Of a stretch of 64,000 nucleotides of DNA, positions 40,476-50,127 are shown piece by piece. A program made the position numbers and the translations under genes. This DNA is from Dokdonella_A sp014338185 (lineage in GTDB: Bacteria; Pseudomonadota; Gammaproteobacteria; Xanthomonadales; Rhodanobacteraceae). Numbering within the stretch: the stretch's first letter is position 1; each line of letters opens with the position of its first letter. The stretch spans positions 84,505 through 148,504 of the forward strand of contig SZOS01000003.1 of NCBI GenBank assembly GCA_030263295.1, written 5' to 3'. The notes under the pieces were generated by a model that had not been told where the DNA came from, did not search any database, and saw only the letters and a program-made list of their open reading frames with translations.

Positions 40476-41408
40476 GTGTCGATCCGGCTGCTGCTGCTTG
40501 TGGTGCTCGTTTTGCATGTGGCGAGCGTGCTGTTCGTCCACCTGCGCGGGCGCGTGCGCCTGCCGTTCAAACGCCAGTTGTTCGACCACTCGGGGCTGTT
40601 CGCGCCCTGCAACGTGCTGCTGTACCTGTTCTCGGCGATCCCTGCGCAACCGTATCCGCCGCGCAGCGCGTTCACCTGCGTCGAGCCGCTGCGCGAGCAG
40701 TGGCGGCTCATCCGCGAGGAGGCGCTGCGCCTGTTCGACGAGGGCTACATCCGCGCCGCCGAACGGCACGGCGACGCCGCGTTCGCCTCGTTCTTCAAGA
40801 CCGGCTGGAAGCGCTTCTACCTCAAGTGGTACGACGCGCCGTTGAAGTCGGCACGCGTGTTGTGTCCGCGCACCGTGGCCTTGCTGGAGTCGATCCCGCA
40901 GGTCAAGGCCGCGATGATCGCGGTGCTGCCACCGGGTGCGGTGCTCAAGCCGCATCGCGATCCATTCGCCGGCTCGATCCGCTACCACCTGGGGCTGGCC
41001 ACGCCCAACTCGGAGGACTGCCACATCGTGGTCGACGGTGAGCGCCATGCCTGGCGCGACGGCGAGGACGTGCTGTTCGACGAGACCTACGTGCACCATG
41101 TCCGCAACGACACCGCACAGCCGCGCGTGATCCTGTTCTGCGATGTCGAGCGACCCTTGCGCGGCGCCGCGATGCGCGCGTTCAACCGCGTGCTCAGCCG
41201 CTGGCTCGGCCGCCTCACCGCGACCGCCAACATGGGCGGCGAGCCGGTCGGCGCGGTCAATCGCGCGTATGGGCTGGCCGAGCGCATGGGCTGTCTGCGC
41301 AAACGCTTCAAGCAGCACAGTCCCGGGCTGTACCAGTCCAGCCGCATCGTGCTCGCGCTAGCGTTGTTGGCATGGCTGCTGTCGCCGTGGTTGCCGCACC
41401 CGCCGTGA
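40476..41408 (+). CDS. LpxO-like aspartyl/asparaginyl beta-hydroxylase family protein
   Basis: A 310-residue Fe(II)/2-oxoglutarate dioxygenase with an N-terminal membrane helix (about 2-20) and a C-terminal one (about 290-306). Iron ligands are His160-X-Asp162 (KPHRDPF) and His207 or His208 (YVHHV), and RVILFCDVERPL contains the 2-oxoglutarate Arg. LpxO proteins of this layout hydroxylate the secondary acyl chain of lipid A at the inner membrane. Substrate assignment is by family resemblance. Translation appears to start at GTG 40476, 55 bases after trpS; no closer ATG gives the membrane helix. Confidence 0.85.
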   Translation: MSIRLLLLVVLVLHVASVLFVHLRGRVRLPFKRQLFDHSGLFAPCNVLLYLFSAIPAQPYPPRSAFTCVEPLREQWRLIREEALRLFDEGYIRAAERHGDAAFASFFKTGWKRFYLKWYDAPLKSARVLCPRTVALLESIPQVKAAMIAVLPPGAVLKPHRDPFAGSIRYHLGLATPNSEDCHIVVDGERHAWRDGEDVLFDETYVHHVRNDTAQPRVILFCDVERPLRGAAMRAFNRVLSRWLGRLTATANMGGEPVGAVNRAYGLAERMGCLRKRFKQHSPGLYQSSRIVLALALLAWLLSPWLPHPP

Positions 41409-41433
41409 ACCAGCGTGCGCGCCCGCGGCGGCG

Positions 41434-43257
41434 CTAGCGCGAACCGCTCCCGGCGTCGGTGCCGGCGAGCTGCCCGCGCAGGAAGGCATCGAACTCCCGG
41501 CGCTGGCGCAGGTGCATGATCGCGGCGAGGCCGTCGCTGTCGGCGGGAGCCCAGCCCGGCTCCACCACTCCGCCACGGCGCAGCGCCTCCAGCAGGCGGA
41601 AGTACGCATCGTCATGGATGCCCGCGGCATCGAGCAGCAGCGCGGGCAGGTAGAACGCCGTGGTCGCCACCGGCGCCTGCGGGCGCAGGTCGGCCGTATC
41701 CAGCAGCAACCACGGCACCGGCTGCTCGCTGGCCGGGCGGCCATCGACGAAGCCGAGCTGGTCGTAGACGCGCGGCATGCTCGGCAGGTGGTCGCCATAG
41801 AACAACAGCAGGCTGCGCCGCCCGCGCTGGCGCAGCGCGGCCACGAGCTTGCCCAGCGCACGGTCGGCATTGCCGGCGTGGTACAGGTAGCCGCGCAGTG
41901 ACGCCGCGGCATGCGCATCCAGTTGCGCGGGCACCGCAATCGCATCGCGGCGTGCCGCATCGACGTTGGGATAGTCGGCGTACGGGCCGTGGTTCTCCAT
42001 GCTGATCGCGAGCAGCAGCAGCGGGCCATCGGCACGGTCCAGGCGCTGCAGCACATGGTCCACGAGCGCGTCGTCGCTGATGTACCAGCCTGCGCGCGCG
42101 GCGTTGCCGAAGGACTCGTCGTCGTCGAACTCGTCGAAGCCGAGGTTGGCCAGCGCGGCCGCGCGGTTCCAGAAGCCGCGGTCATACGGGTGCACGACCA
42201 CGCTGCGATAGCCGTGTCGCCGCAGCACGCGCGCGATGCTCTGCTCGCGCGTCGCGGTCATCCCGAAGTACGGATACTGCACCTGCGGGTAATAGCGCAT
42301 GGCGATGCCGGTGAGCACCTCGAACTCGGTGCGGATGGTGCCGCCGCCGAAGGTGGGTGGCCACATCTGGCCGTGGCGCGCGGTGGCGGCCAGTTCGCGC
42401 AGGTGCGGCAGTGACGCATCGTGCTGCATGCCGCGCAGGCGCGTGGGGTCGAACAGCGATTCACTCTGCAGCACGATGATGTCGGGCGGGGCACTGGTGG
42501 CGGCCGCCGGCGCCTGCTGCAGCAGCGCACGGTGCTGCGCGACGAGCCTGGCCGCGGCACCGCGATCGGGGGGCGCGCTGGTCGTGTGGGTGGCCCACTG
42601 GTAGAGCAGCAGGTGCGCGGGCAGGCCTTGCTGGGCCGCGTGTTGCATGGGCGCCCACACCTGCAGGTCGGCGCTGGCGCCGTACCAGTGTTGCCACGGC
42701 GGATCGCCGCGATACAGGCTCAGGCCCAGCAGGCCGGCCACGCCCGCGAGCGCGAGGCGGCGCCAACGCCGCAGCGCAGGCAGTGGCCGCTCGCGCCGCA
42801 GCAGCGTGAACAGCAAGGTCACGATCGCGAGGGTGAACGCGATGCTCGCGTGGCTGCGTGGCAGGTAGCGCAGCAACAGCACGCCACCGCGCTTGCCGAG
42901 GTTGCCCAGCAGGGCGAAATCCGCGGGCAGCAGCGGTGCGCCCAGCTGGTCGAGCTTGATCGCATTGGCGTAGTACAGCAGCGCGACGAGCCCGAGCGTG
43001 AGCAGCGCGGCCAGCATCGGCCGCGCGGTCAGCCCCAGCAGCAGGAGCAGCACGAGCACGAACGGCATGAGGTTGTGCGGCCACGACGGCCACGACATCC
43101 CGCTCGTGGCCGGCTCGGCCTGTGCCGCGGCCAGCCAGGCCGGGTCGCTGGCCTGCATGATCCAGACGCAGCCGATGAGCGCCGCGGCCACGACCAGTGC
43201 CTGCAGTGCCAGGCGCAGGTGCGACCAGGACTTCGCGGGGGGCGGCGGCGTGGGCAC
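41434..43257 (-). CDS. LTA synthase family sulfatase-fold membrane enzyme
   Basis: A 607-residue inner-membrane protein with about five N-terminal helices (about 14-36, 60-78, 80-100, 135-153 and 165-182) and a periplasmic alkaline-phosphatase-superfamily domain (about 255-560). The nucleophile threonine is Thr307 in FGGGTIRTEFEVLTG. PDIIVLQSESLFDP provides the first metal ligand Glu, VVVHPYDRGFWNR and LLLFYGDHLPSMPRVYDQL the later ones. In Gram-negatives such enzymes transfer phosphoglycerol or phosphoethanolamine to periplasmic glucans or envelope glycans (OpgB-like). Start is a GTG at 43257, the first in-frame start before helix 1. Convergent with the LpxO-like gene, 25 bases apart. Confidence 0.87.
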   Translation of the reverse strand: MPTPPPPAKSWSHLRLALQALVVAAALIGCVWIMQASDPAWLAAAQAEPATSGMSWPSWPHNLMPFVLVLLLLLGLTARPMLAALLTLGLVALLYYANAIKLDQLGAPLLPADFALLGNLGKRGGVLLLRYLPRSHASIAFTLAIVTLLFTLLRRERPLPALRRWRRLALAGVAGLLGLSLYRGDPPWQHWYGASADLQVWAPMQHAAQQGLPAHLLLYQWATHTTSAPPDRGAAARLVAQHRALLQQAPAAATSAPPDIIVLQSESLFDPTRLRGMQHDASLPHLRELAATARHGQMWPPTFGGGTIRTEFEVLTGIAMRYYPQVQYPYFGMTATREQSIARVLRRHGYRSVVVHPYDRGFWNRAAALANLGFDEFDDDESFGNAARAGWYISDDALVDHVLQRLDRADGPLLLLAISMENHGPYADYPNVDAARRDAIAVPAQLDAHAAASLRGYLYHAGNADRALGKLVAALRQRGRRSLLLFYGDHLPSMPRVYDQLGFVDGRPASEQPVPWLLLDTADLRPQAPVATTAFYLPALLLDAAGIHDDAYFRLLEALRRGGVVEPGWAPADSDGLAAIMHLRQRREFDAFLRGQLAGTDAGSGSR

Positions 43258-43370
43258 GCGGTATCACCGTGGCGGACGGGGCAAACGCGCTATCGTGGCA
43301 CAGGCGTGCGCCGATTGCCGCCGGGCCGGTCACCGCGGTGGCGATGCGCCGCACCGGCCGTCATGGTGCC

Positions 43371-43400
43371 TTGCGCAGGTTCGCGCGCCTGCTCTAGTCT
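43371..43400 (+). promoter_or_regulatory. Candidate promoter of nupC-rbsK
   Basis: TTGCGC (43371-43376) and TAGTCT (43395-43400) with an 18-base spacer, 41 bases upstream of the nupC ATG. Each hexamer has four consensus matches. Confidence 0.45.
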
Positions 43401-43441
43401 CGCCCGCTTCGGCGGCAGGCGCCGCATCACGGGGATCCTCC

Positions 43442-44758
43442 ATGCTCGACACCCTGGGGCACGTCGGCTTCGGCCTGTTCGGGCTCGCCACCCTGATCGG
43501 CATCGCCTGGTTGTTTTCGAACAACAAGCGCGCGATCGACTGGAAGCTGGTCGGTACCGGCGTGGTGTTGCAGATCCTGTTCGCGGCCATCGTGCTCAAG
43601 CTGCCGCTCGGGCGTGACGTGTTCAACGCGATCGCCACCGGCTTCGTCAAGCTGCTCGATTACGTCAACGTCGGTTCGGCGTTCATCTTCGGCAGTTTCA
43701 TGGACGTCAAGAAGTTCGGTTTCGTGTTCGCGGTGCAGGTGCTGCCCACGATCATCTTCTTCGCCTCGCTCACCGGCGTGCTCTACCACCTGGGCGTGAT
43801 GCAGAAGGTGGTCAAGGGCATGGCCTGGGTCATCACCAAGGTGATGCGCGTGTCGGGCGCGGAGACCACCAGCGTGTGCGCGAGCGTGTTCATCGGACAG
43901 ACGGAGGCGCCGCTGACGATCAAGCCCTACATCGAGCGCATGACCCAGTCCGAACTCATGACCGTGATGATCGGCGGCATGGCGCATATCGCGGGCAGCG
44001 TGATGGCGGCCTACGTCGGCCTGCTTGGTGGCGACGACCCGGTGCAGAAGCAGTTCTTCGCCAAGCACCTGCTCACCGCGAGCATCATGGCCGCGCCGGC
44101 CACGCTCATGCTGGCCAAGATCCTCATCCCCGAAACCCAGGAGCCGCTCACGCGCGGCACGATCAAGCTCGAGGTGGAAAAGTCCACTGCCAACGTGATC
44201 GACGCGGCCGCCACCGGCGCCGCCGACGGCCTGCGCCTGGCGCTCAACGTGGGCGCGATGCTGCTCGCGTTCATCGCGCTGATCGCGCTCGTCAACGGCC
44301 CGATCCAGTGGCTGGGCAGCCATGCCTGGGGTGGCGACCCGGGCGCCACGTTCAACGCCTGGCTGTCGGCGCAGGCCGGCCATCCGGTCGAGTTCTCGCT
44401 GCAGACGATCTTCGGCTGGCTGCTGGCGCCGCTGGCCTGGCTCATCGGCGTGCCGTGGCAGGACGCGACCCTGGTGGGCAGCTTCATCGGCGAAAAGGTC
44501 GTGATCAACGAGTTCGTCGCCTACGTCGACATGTCGCAGAACATGGCCAAGCTCACGCCGCAGAGCCAGCTCATCGCCACCTACGCGCTGTGCGGCTTCG
44601 CCAATTTCTCCTCGATCGCGATCCAGATCGGCGGTATCGGCGGACTCGCGCCCAACCGGCGCGCCGATCTCGCGCGTTTCGGCCTGCGCGCGGTGCTGGG
44701 CGGCTCGCTGGCAACGTTCATGACCGCGACCATCGCGGGCGTGCTGGAGCAGCTGTGA
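43442..44758 (+). CDS. nupC: Concentrative nucleoside transporter, NupC/CNT family
   Basis: A 438-residue inner-membrane symporter that imports nucleosides with protons or sodium. About ten hydrophobic segments and two re-entrant loops are visible. The CNT signatures are FIGQTEAPLTIKPYIERMTQSELMTVMIGGMAHIAGS (about 152-188) and GEKVVINEFVAYVDM, followed by YALCGFANFSSIAIQIGG. Length matches the family (about 400-430). The ATG at 43442 begins before the first helix. Four bases separate it from the kinase gene, so import and phosphorylation are probably coupled. Confidence 0.95.
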   Translation: MLDTLGHVGFGLFGLATLIGIAWLFSNNKRAIDWKLVGTGVVLQILFAAIVLKLPLGRDVFNAIATGFVKLLDYVNVGSAFIFGSFMDVKKFGFVFAVQVLPTIIFFASLTGVLYHLGVMQKVVKGMAWVITKVMRVSGAETTSVCASVFIGQTEAPLTIKPYIERMTQSELMTVMIGGMAHIAGSVMAAYVGLLGGDDPVQKQFFAKHLLTASIMAAPATLMLAKILIPETQEPLTRGTIKLEVEKSTANVIDAAATGAADGLRLALNVGAMLLAFIALIALVNGPIQWLGSHAWGGDPGATFNAWLSAQAGHPVEFSLQTIFGWLLAPLAWLIGVPWQDATLVGSFIGEKVVINEFVAYVDMSQNMAKLTPQSQLIATYALCGFANFSSIAIQIGGIGGLAPNRRADLARFGLRAVLGGSLATFMTATIAGVLEQL

Positions 44759-44762
44759 CGCG

Positions 44763-45740
44763 ATGAACACGCCGCGGGTGCTCGTGCTGGGCAGCTACAA
44801 CCAGGATTGCGTGTGGCGCGTCGAGCGCGCGCCGCAGGCGGGCGAGACCGTACGCGGGCGCGAGTTTTCGAGCGCGCATGGTGGCAAGGGCTTCAACCAG
44901 GCGGTCGCCTGTGCGCGGCAAGGCGCGGCCACCGCATTCATCGCCGCGCTGGGCGACGATGTGGCCGGCGCCCAGGCGCAGCGCGCGGCCGCGGCCGAGG
45001 GCATCGCTGCGCACTGGCAGCTGCACGCCGACGTCGCCACCGGCAACGCCTGCATCCTCGTCGAGGACGGCGGCCAGAACCGCATCGTGGTGGCACTGGG
45101 CGCCAATGAGCGTATCGGCGCAGGTTTCCTCGCGGCCCGGGACGCGGTGTTCGCAGGTTCACGCATCCTGTTGGTGCAGCTCGAGAACAATCTCGACGCC
45201 ACGCGCGCGGCGCTGGAGCGGGCGACGCAGCACGGCCTGTTGCGCATCCTCAACCCGGCGCCCGTGCACGCACAGCTCGATGCGGCGCTGCTCGCGCAGG
45301 TCGACCTGCTCATCCCCAACGAAACCGAATGCGCGCTGCTGCTCGGGCGCGTGGCCGGGCTGGAGCTGGACCCGGCCACGCTTGCGCAACGCCCCGATGC
45401 CGAACTGCATGCGCTGCTGCGCCGACTGTCGGTGGCCAGCATCATCGTGACGCTGGGCGCGCAGGGCTGTTTCGTCTCGCATGGGGAGGCATCGCCCTTG
45501 GCCGACGCGGCGCCGTACTACCGTGTCGCGGCCGAGCCCGCGCGCGTGGTCGACACCACCGGTGCAGGCGATGCGTTCTGTGGTGCGCTGGCCGCGGCGC
45601 TGCTGCGCCTGTCCACCCAGCCGCTGCGCGCGGCGGTGGTGCATGCCAACCGCTGCGCCGCGCTGGCGACCGAAGCACGTGGCGCGGCCGCCGCGATGCC
45701 GCATCTGGATGCGGTGCTGGCGCGCTTCGGCGGCAGCTGA
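44763..45740 (+). CDS. rbsK: PfkB family carbohydrate kinase, ribokinase-like
   Basis: A 325-residue kinase. GGKGFNQAVACARQG (about 40-54) is the ribokinase substrate-loop signature (GGKGANQA in E. coli) and DTTGAGDAFCGALAAAL holds the catalytic Asp270. LIPNETECALL (about 181-191) supports ribokinase rather than fructokinase. Because it is cotranscribed with nupC, the true substrate may be ribose released from nucleosides or a nucleoside itself. Confidence 0.85.
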   Translation: MNTPRVLVLGSYNQDCVWRVERAPQAGETVRGREFSSAHGGKGFNQAVACARQGAATAFIAALGDDVAGAQAQRAAAAEGIAAHWQLHADVATGNACILVEDGGQNRIVVALGANERIGAGFLAARDAVFAGSRILLVQLENNLDATRAALERATQHGLLRILNPAPVHAQLDAALLAQVDLLIPNETECALLLGRVAGLELDPATLAQRPDAELHALLRRLSVASIIVTLGAQGCFVSHGEASPLADAAPYYRVAAEPARVVDTTGAGDAFCGALAAALLRLSTQPLRAAVVHANRCAALATEARGAAAAMPHLDAVLARFGGS

Positions 45741-45793
45741 GCGCGCTCCCCGGCACCGACCCGCCGTTGCGCACCGGTCCGGTCCGCGCGCGA

Positions 45794-46459
45794 TCAGTCC
45801 TCGCGCGCGGCCGCGCGCTGCGCGCGCCGCTGACGGTGCGCGTGCAGGCGCGAGGTGCGCCGGCGCGCGCTGCGCCACAGCGCCCAGCCCACGACCGCGA
45901 CCAGTGCGAGTGCGAGCACGATCACGAGGCCCTGGCCCTCGCGGATCGCCCGCAGCAGCCATTCGCGCCGTTCCGCGCCGAAGTAGCCGATCCACACCCA
46001 CAGCGGCACCGACACCAGCGCCGCCAGCCCGTCGAGCATCACGAAGCGCCAGAACGGCACGCGGTGGGTCATGCCCGCCGACAGGAAGATCGCGGCGCGC
46101 AGCCCCGGCAGGAAGCGCGCGAAGAACAGCATGCGGTTGCCGTAGCGGTCGAACTTTTCCTGCACGCGTGCATAGCGGCGCGGTGTGAGCACGCGTGCGA
46201 TCCAGCGCAGGCGGCGCGCGCGCGGCCCGAGCCGGTGGCCGACCAGGAACATGACCGAATCGCCCACCAGCACGCCGGCGAGCCCGACCACGATCATCAC
46301 GCGCAGGTCGGCATAGCCCAGCCCGGCGATGATGCCGCCCGCGACCAGCGAGATGTCCTCGGGGATCGGCACGCCCAGCCCGCACACGACCAGCACCGTG
46401 AACAGCGCAACGTAGCCGTTGTCGATGAACAGGCGGGTGAGCAGGTCGAGCAGGGCCAT
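45794..46459 (-). CDS. DedA family membrane protein
   Basis: A 221-residue polytopic protein of the DedA/SNARE-associated (VTT) family. Members support membrane homeostasis; some recycle undecaprenyl phosphate or phosphatidylethanolamine across the inner membrane. Conserved PIPEDISLVAGGIIAGLG (about 31-48), the acidic/basic pair region GDSVMFLVGHRLG (about 66-78), RFLPGLRAAIFLSAGM and the terminal VWIGYFGA helix are present. The C-terminal 30 residues are unusually Arg-rich. It is divergent from the sensor kinase gene. A functional link is not evident. Confidence 0.92.
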   Translation of the reverse strand: MALLDLLTRLFIDNGYVALFTVLVVCGLGVPIPEDISLVAGGIIAGLGYADLRVMIVVGLAGVLVGDSVMFLVGHRLGPRARRLRWIARVLTPRRYARVQEKFDRYGNRMLFFARFLPGLRAAIFLSAGMTHRVPFWRFVMLDGLAALVSVPLWVWIGYFGAERREWLLRAIREGQGLVIVLALALVAVVGWALWRSARRRTSRLHAHRQRRAQRAAARED

Positions 46460-46526
46460 CACGGGGTCGGGTCGGGGGCAGGCGCCGATTCTACGTTGCC
46501 CGCTGCGCCCGCGGCGATGTCCTGCG

Positions 46527-46532
46527 TATGAT
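46527..46532 (+). promoter_or_regulatory. Candidate -10 element of the sensor kinase gene
   Basis: TATGAT (5 of 6) 33 bases before the ATG in the divergent dedA/crbS interval; a poor CTGCGC sits 18 bases upstream as possible -35. Confidence 0.38.
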
Positions 46533-46565
46533 GCCGCGGCGGCACGGCGCCGCAGCGAGGTGGCG

Positions 46566-49500
46566 ATGATCCCGCGCTGGATACTGCTGCTCACATCGGT
46601 GCTGTACGTCGCCGGTCTGTTCGCGCTGGCCTACCACGGTGACCGGCGACCCGGCTATGCACAGCGGTCGTGGCTGCGACCGCTCGTGTACAGCCTCACG
46701 CTCGCGGTGTATTGCTCGTCGTGGACGCTGTATGGCGCGGTCGGCACCGCCGCGCGCGACGGCTTGGCCTACCTGCCGATTTACGTCGGCCCGATCCTGC
46801 TGTTCGTGGTCGGCTTCGGCTTGTTCGAGCGGCTCGTGATCGTGGCGCGCGAGCGGCGCATCACCTCGATCGCCGACTTCATCGGCTCGCGCTTCGGCAA
46901 ATCCCATGCGCTGGCGGCGCTGGTCACGCTGGTCGCCATCATCGCCGCGGTGCCGTACCTGGCACTGCAGCTCAAGGCGATCGGCATGAGCTTTGACGTG
47001 CTGTCGGGGGGTCGTTCCAGCGGCGCGTTGTTCAGCGATACCACGCTGTACGTGGCGTTGCTGCTGGCCGCGTTCTCGATCCTGTTCGGTACGCGCGGCA
47101 TCGATGCGAGTGAACACCACCGCGGCATGATGCTGGCCATCGCCGCCGAATCGCTGGTCAAGCTGCTCGCGTTCGTGGTGGTCGGCGTGTACGCATTCAG
47201 CCATGGCGGCGCCGACCTCGACGCGTTCGCCAAGCCGATCGAAGCAGCGCGCAACGACGGGTTGCCGCGCGGCTTCATCGCCCAGAGCGTGCTCGCCTTC
47301 CTGGCGATCCTGTGCCTGCCGCGGCAGTTCCAGGTCGGCGTGGTCGAGTGCGAGAGCGTGGCCGACACCCGCAGCGCGCGCTGGCTGTTCCCGCTGTATC
47401 TGGGCGTGATCAGCCTGTTTGCGTTGCCGATCGCCCAGGGCGGTGCCCTCGCCGCGCAGGGCCACGCGGTCAACGCCGATGCCTACGTATTGTGGTTGCC
47501 GCTCGCGAACGGCGACCGCCTGTTCGCGGTGCTGGCCTACATCGGTGGGTTTTCGGCGGCGACCGGCATGGTCATCGTCGCGTCGGTGGCGCTGGCGACG
47601 ATGATCAGCAACGAGCTGGTGATGCCGGCATTGTTGCGCATCCGCATGCTGCATCTGGAGCAGCGCGACGACCTCTCGGCATGGGTGCTGGGCGTGCGCC
47701 GCACCGCGATCGTGGCGCTGGTGCTGCTTGCGTTCGCCTACTATCGCGCCAGCACGCAGAGCCAGAACCTGGCCGCGATGGGGCTGCTCGCATTCGCGGC
47801 GGTGGCGCAGTTCGCACCCGCGATCGTGGTCGGGCTGTATTGGCGCAGTGCCAGCCGCCAGGGCGTGATGGCGGGCCTGTGCGTGGGCTTTGGCTTGTGG
47901 TGCTACACGCTGGCGGCGCCGACCCTGGCCAATGCCGGCTGGTTCGCCACGGACTGGATCGAGCACGGGCCATACGGCGTGGGCTGGTTGCGACCGCATG
48001 CGCTGTTTGGCCTCAGCGGCTGGGATGCGCTCACCCACTGCACGTTCTGGTCGCTGCTGGGCAACGCCGGGACGCTGGTGCTGGTGTCGCTGCGGCTGCG
48101 CCCGGGCGTGGACGAGCGGCTGCGCGCGGCCGCATTCCTCGATCCCGACCTCGCGCGCTCGGCCGCGAGCGAATGGCGTGGGCGCGTGCGCGTGGCCGAC
48201 CTGCGCGCGATCGCCGAGCGCATCGTGGGCGAGCGCAGCGCGCAACGCGCGTTCGAGACCTGGGCGCAGGCCGGCGTCAGCGTCGACGTCTACGCCGACC
48301 GGGCGCTGGTGCAGCAGGTCGAGCGCCTGCTCGCGAGCGCGATCGGCGCGCCGTCGGCGCGGCGCATGCTCACCAGCGCCCTGCGCGGCACCGGCCTGGA
48401 CCTGTCCGAGGCGGTTGCACTGCTGGACGAGACTTCGCAAGAGCTGCGCTTCAACCGCGCGCTCATGGCGGTGACGTTCGAAAACATGCTGCAGGGGATC
48501 AGCGTGGTCGATGCACAGCTGCGGATCGTGGCCTGGAACCGCCGTTACCTGGACTTTTTCGATTATCCGGAAGGCTTCGTCTATGTCGGCCGGCCGATCG
48601 TCGACCTCATGCGCCACAACGCGCAGCAGGGCCTGCTCGGTGCGGGTGACGTGGACACCCTGGTGCGCGAACGCCTGCGCCACCTGCGCCGCGCGACGCC
48701 GCACGTGTACCTGCGTACGCGCGCCGATGGCCGCGTGATCGAATCACGCGGCGACCCGTTGCCCGATGGCGGCTACCTCACGACCTTTTCCGACGTGACC
48801 GCCTACAAGCGCGCCGAGCAGGCGCTGATGGAAGCCAACGAGACACTCGAGCAGCGCGTGGAGCAACGCACGCGCGAGTTGTCGGACGCGCTCGCCGCGC
48901 AGGAGCAGGCCAAGCGCCAGGCCGAGGCCGCCAACCTGTCCAAGACCCGCTTCCTCGCCGCCGCGAGCCACGACCTGCTGCAACCGCTCAATGCGGCGCG
49001 CCTGTTCACCTCGGCGCTGCGCCAACAGCCGCACCTGGACCAGGAATCCGCGCGCCTGGCCGAACGCATCGATACCGCGTTCCGCACCGCCGAGGAATTG
49101 CTCGATGCGCTGCTCGAAGCCTCGCGGCTGGATGCCGGCAAGTACCAACCCGAGATCGCCGACGTGGCGCTGGCCGAGGTGATCGAGCCGCTGCGCCACC
49201 AGTTCGCCATGCAGGCCGACGCGCGTGCAATCCGCCTGCGCTTTGCCGACACCACGCTGTGGGTGCGTACCGACACGCAGTTGCTGCGGCGGATCCTGCA
49301 GAACTTCCTCGCCAATGCACTGCGCTACACGCGCGAGGGCAGCGTGCTGCTGGTGGCGCGGCGTGCCGGTGCCGGGCGCGTGCGCATCGAAGTGCGCGAT
49401 TCGGGCCTGGGCATCTCGCCCGAGCAACAGCGCGCGATCTTCGACGAGTTCCATCGTGGCGTGCAGGCCTCGCCGTGGGGCGAGAAGGGACTGGGGTTGG

Positions 49501-50060
49501 GTCTGGCGATCTGCGAGCGCATGGCGCGACTGCTCGGCCACCAGCTTGGCGTGCGCTCCCGCCTGCAGCATGGCAGCGTGTTTTCGATCACGCTGCCGCG
49601 CGCCCAGCCGCGTGCGGCTGCGAGGACGCCAACGGCGCCCGCCGCGCACGCGATCGGCCTGGTCGATGACCTGCACGTGCTGTGCATCGACAACGAAGCC
49701 AGCGTGCTCGACGGCATGGCCACCGTACTCGCGCAATGGGGTGTGCGCTGCGACCTGGCCGGAACCATCGACGAAGCGGTGGCCGCGGCGCGTGCCCGTC
49801 GACCCGACCTGGTGCTGGCCGACTACCATCTCGATGGCGCGGAGAACGGCCTCGATGCGCTGGCCCGGGTGCGCGCGGCCTGCGTGCCGCCACCGCCCGG
49901 TGCGCTGGTCACCGCCGACCACGGCGCCGAGTTGCAGAAGCAGGCGCGCGCGGCCGGATACGTGGTGCTGCGCAAGCCGGTGCGACCGGCCGCGCTGCGC
50001 GCGCTGGTCGCGCAGCTGGGACGTCGCTCGCGCGAGCCGGCGACGCCGGAAGGCTTGTGA
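46566..50060 (+). CDS. crbS: Hybrid sensor histidine kinase with sodium:solute symporter domain (CrbS-like)
   Basis: A 1164-residue membrane sensor. Residues about 1-510 form a SLC5/SSF transporter-like domain with roughly 13 helices. A PAS domain follows (about 638-750, NMLQGISVVDAQLRIVAWNRRYLDFF), then a coiled coil (about 757-795). The kinase core has phospho-acceptor His802 (AASHDLLQPLNAAR), N box FLANALRYTREG, and G boxes DSGLGIS and GLGLGLAI. The C-terminus is a receiver domain with Asp1086 (LVLADYHLDG). This architecture is that of CrbS, which with CrbR switches on acetyl-CoA synthetase for acetate use in Vibrio and Pseudomonas. Here the response regulator and acs lie directly beyond it, in convergent orientation, supporting the assignment. 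Confidence 0.88.
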   Translation: MIPRWILLLTSVLYVAGLFALAYHGDRRPGYAQRSWLRPLVYSLTLAVYCSSWTLYGAVGTAARDGLAYLPIYVGPILLFVVGFGLFERLVIVARERRITSIADFIGSRFGKSHALAALVTLVAIIAAVPYLALQLKAIGMSFDVLSGGRSSGALFSDTTLYVALLLAAFSILFGTRGIDASEHHRGMMLAIAAESLVKLLAFVVVGVYAFSHGGADLDAFAKPIEAARNDGLPRGFIAQSVLAFLAILCLPRQFQVGVVECESVADTRSARWLFPLYLGVISLFALPIAQGGALAAQGHAVNADAYVLWLPLANGDRLFAVLAYIGGFSAATGMVIVASVALATMISNELVMPALLRIRMLHLEQRDDLSAWVLGVRRTAIVALVLLAFAYYRASTQSQNLAAMGLLAFAAVAQFAPAIVVGLYWRSASRQGVMAGLCVGFGLWCYTLAAPTLANAGWFATDWIEHGPYGVGWLRPHALFGLSGWDALTHCTFWSLLGNAGTLVLVSLRLRPGVDERLRAAAFLDPDLARSAASEWRGRVRVADLRAIAERIVGERSAQRAFETWAQAGVSVDVYADRALVQQVERLLASAIGAPSARRMLTSALRGTGLDLSEAVALLDETSQELRFNRALMAVTFENMLQGISVVDAQLRIVAWNRRYLDFFDYPEGFVYVGRPIVDLMRHNAQQGLLGAGDVDTLVRERLRHLRRATPHVYLRTRADGRVIESRGDPLPDGGYLTTFSDVTAYKRAEQALMEANETLEQRVEQRTRELSDALAAQEQAKRQAEAANLSKTRFLAAASHDLLQPLNAARLFTSALRQQPHLDQESARLAERIDTAFRTAEELLDALLEASRLDAGKYQPEIADVALAEVIEPLRHQFAMQADARAIRLRFADTTLWVRTDTQLLRRILQNFLANALRYTREGSVLLVARRAGAGRVRIEVRDSGLGISPEQQRAIFDEFHRGVQASPWGEKGLGLGLAICERMARLLGHQLGVRSRLQHGSVFSITLPRAQPRAAARTPTAPAAHAIGLVDDLHVLCIDNEASVLDGMATVLAQWGVRCDLAGTIDEAVAAARARRPDLVLADYHLDGAENGLDALARVRAACVPPPPGALVTADHGAELQKQARAAGYVVLRKPVRPAALRALVAQLGRRSREPATPEGL

Positions 50061-50127
50061 CGCCGAAACGCCGCGCGTGGCCGTCGGGCACCGGACGCGC
50101 TGCACGCCCGCAGCCGCGGTGGCGCGC

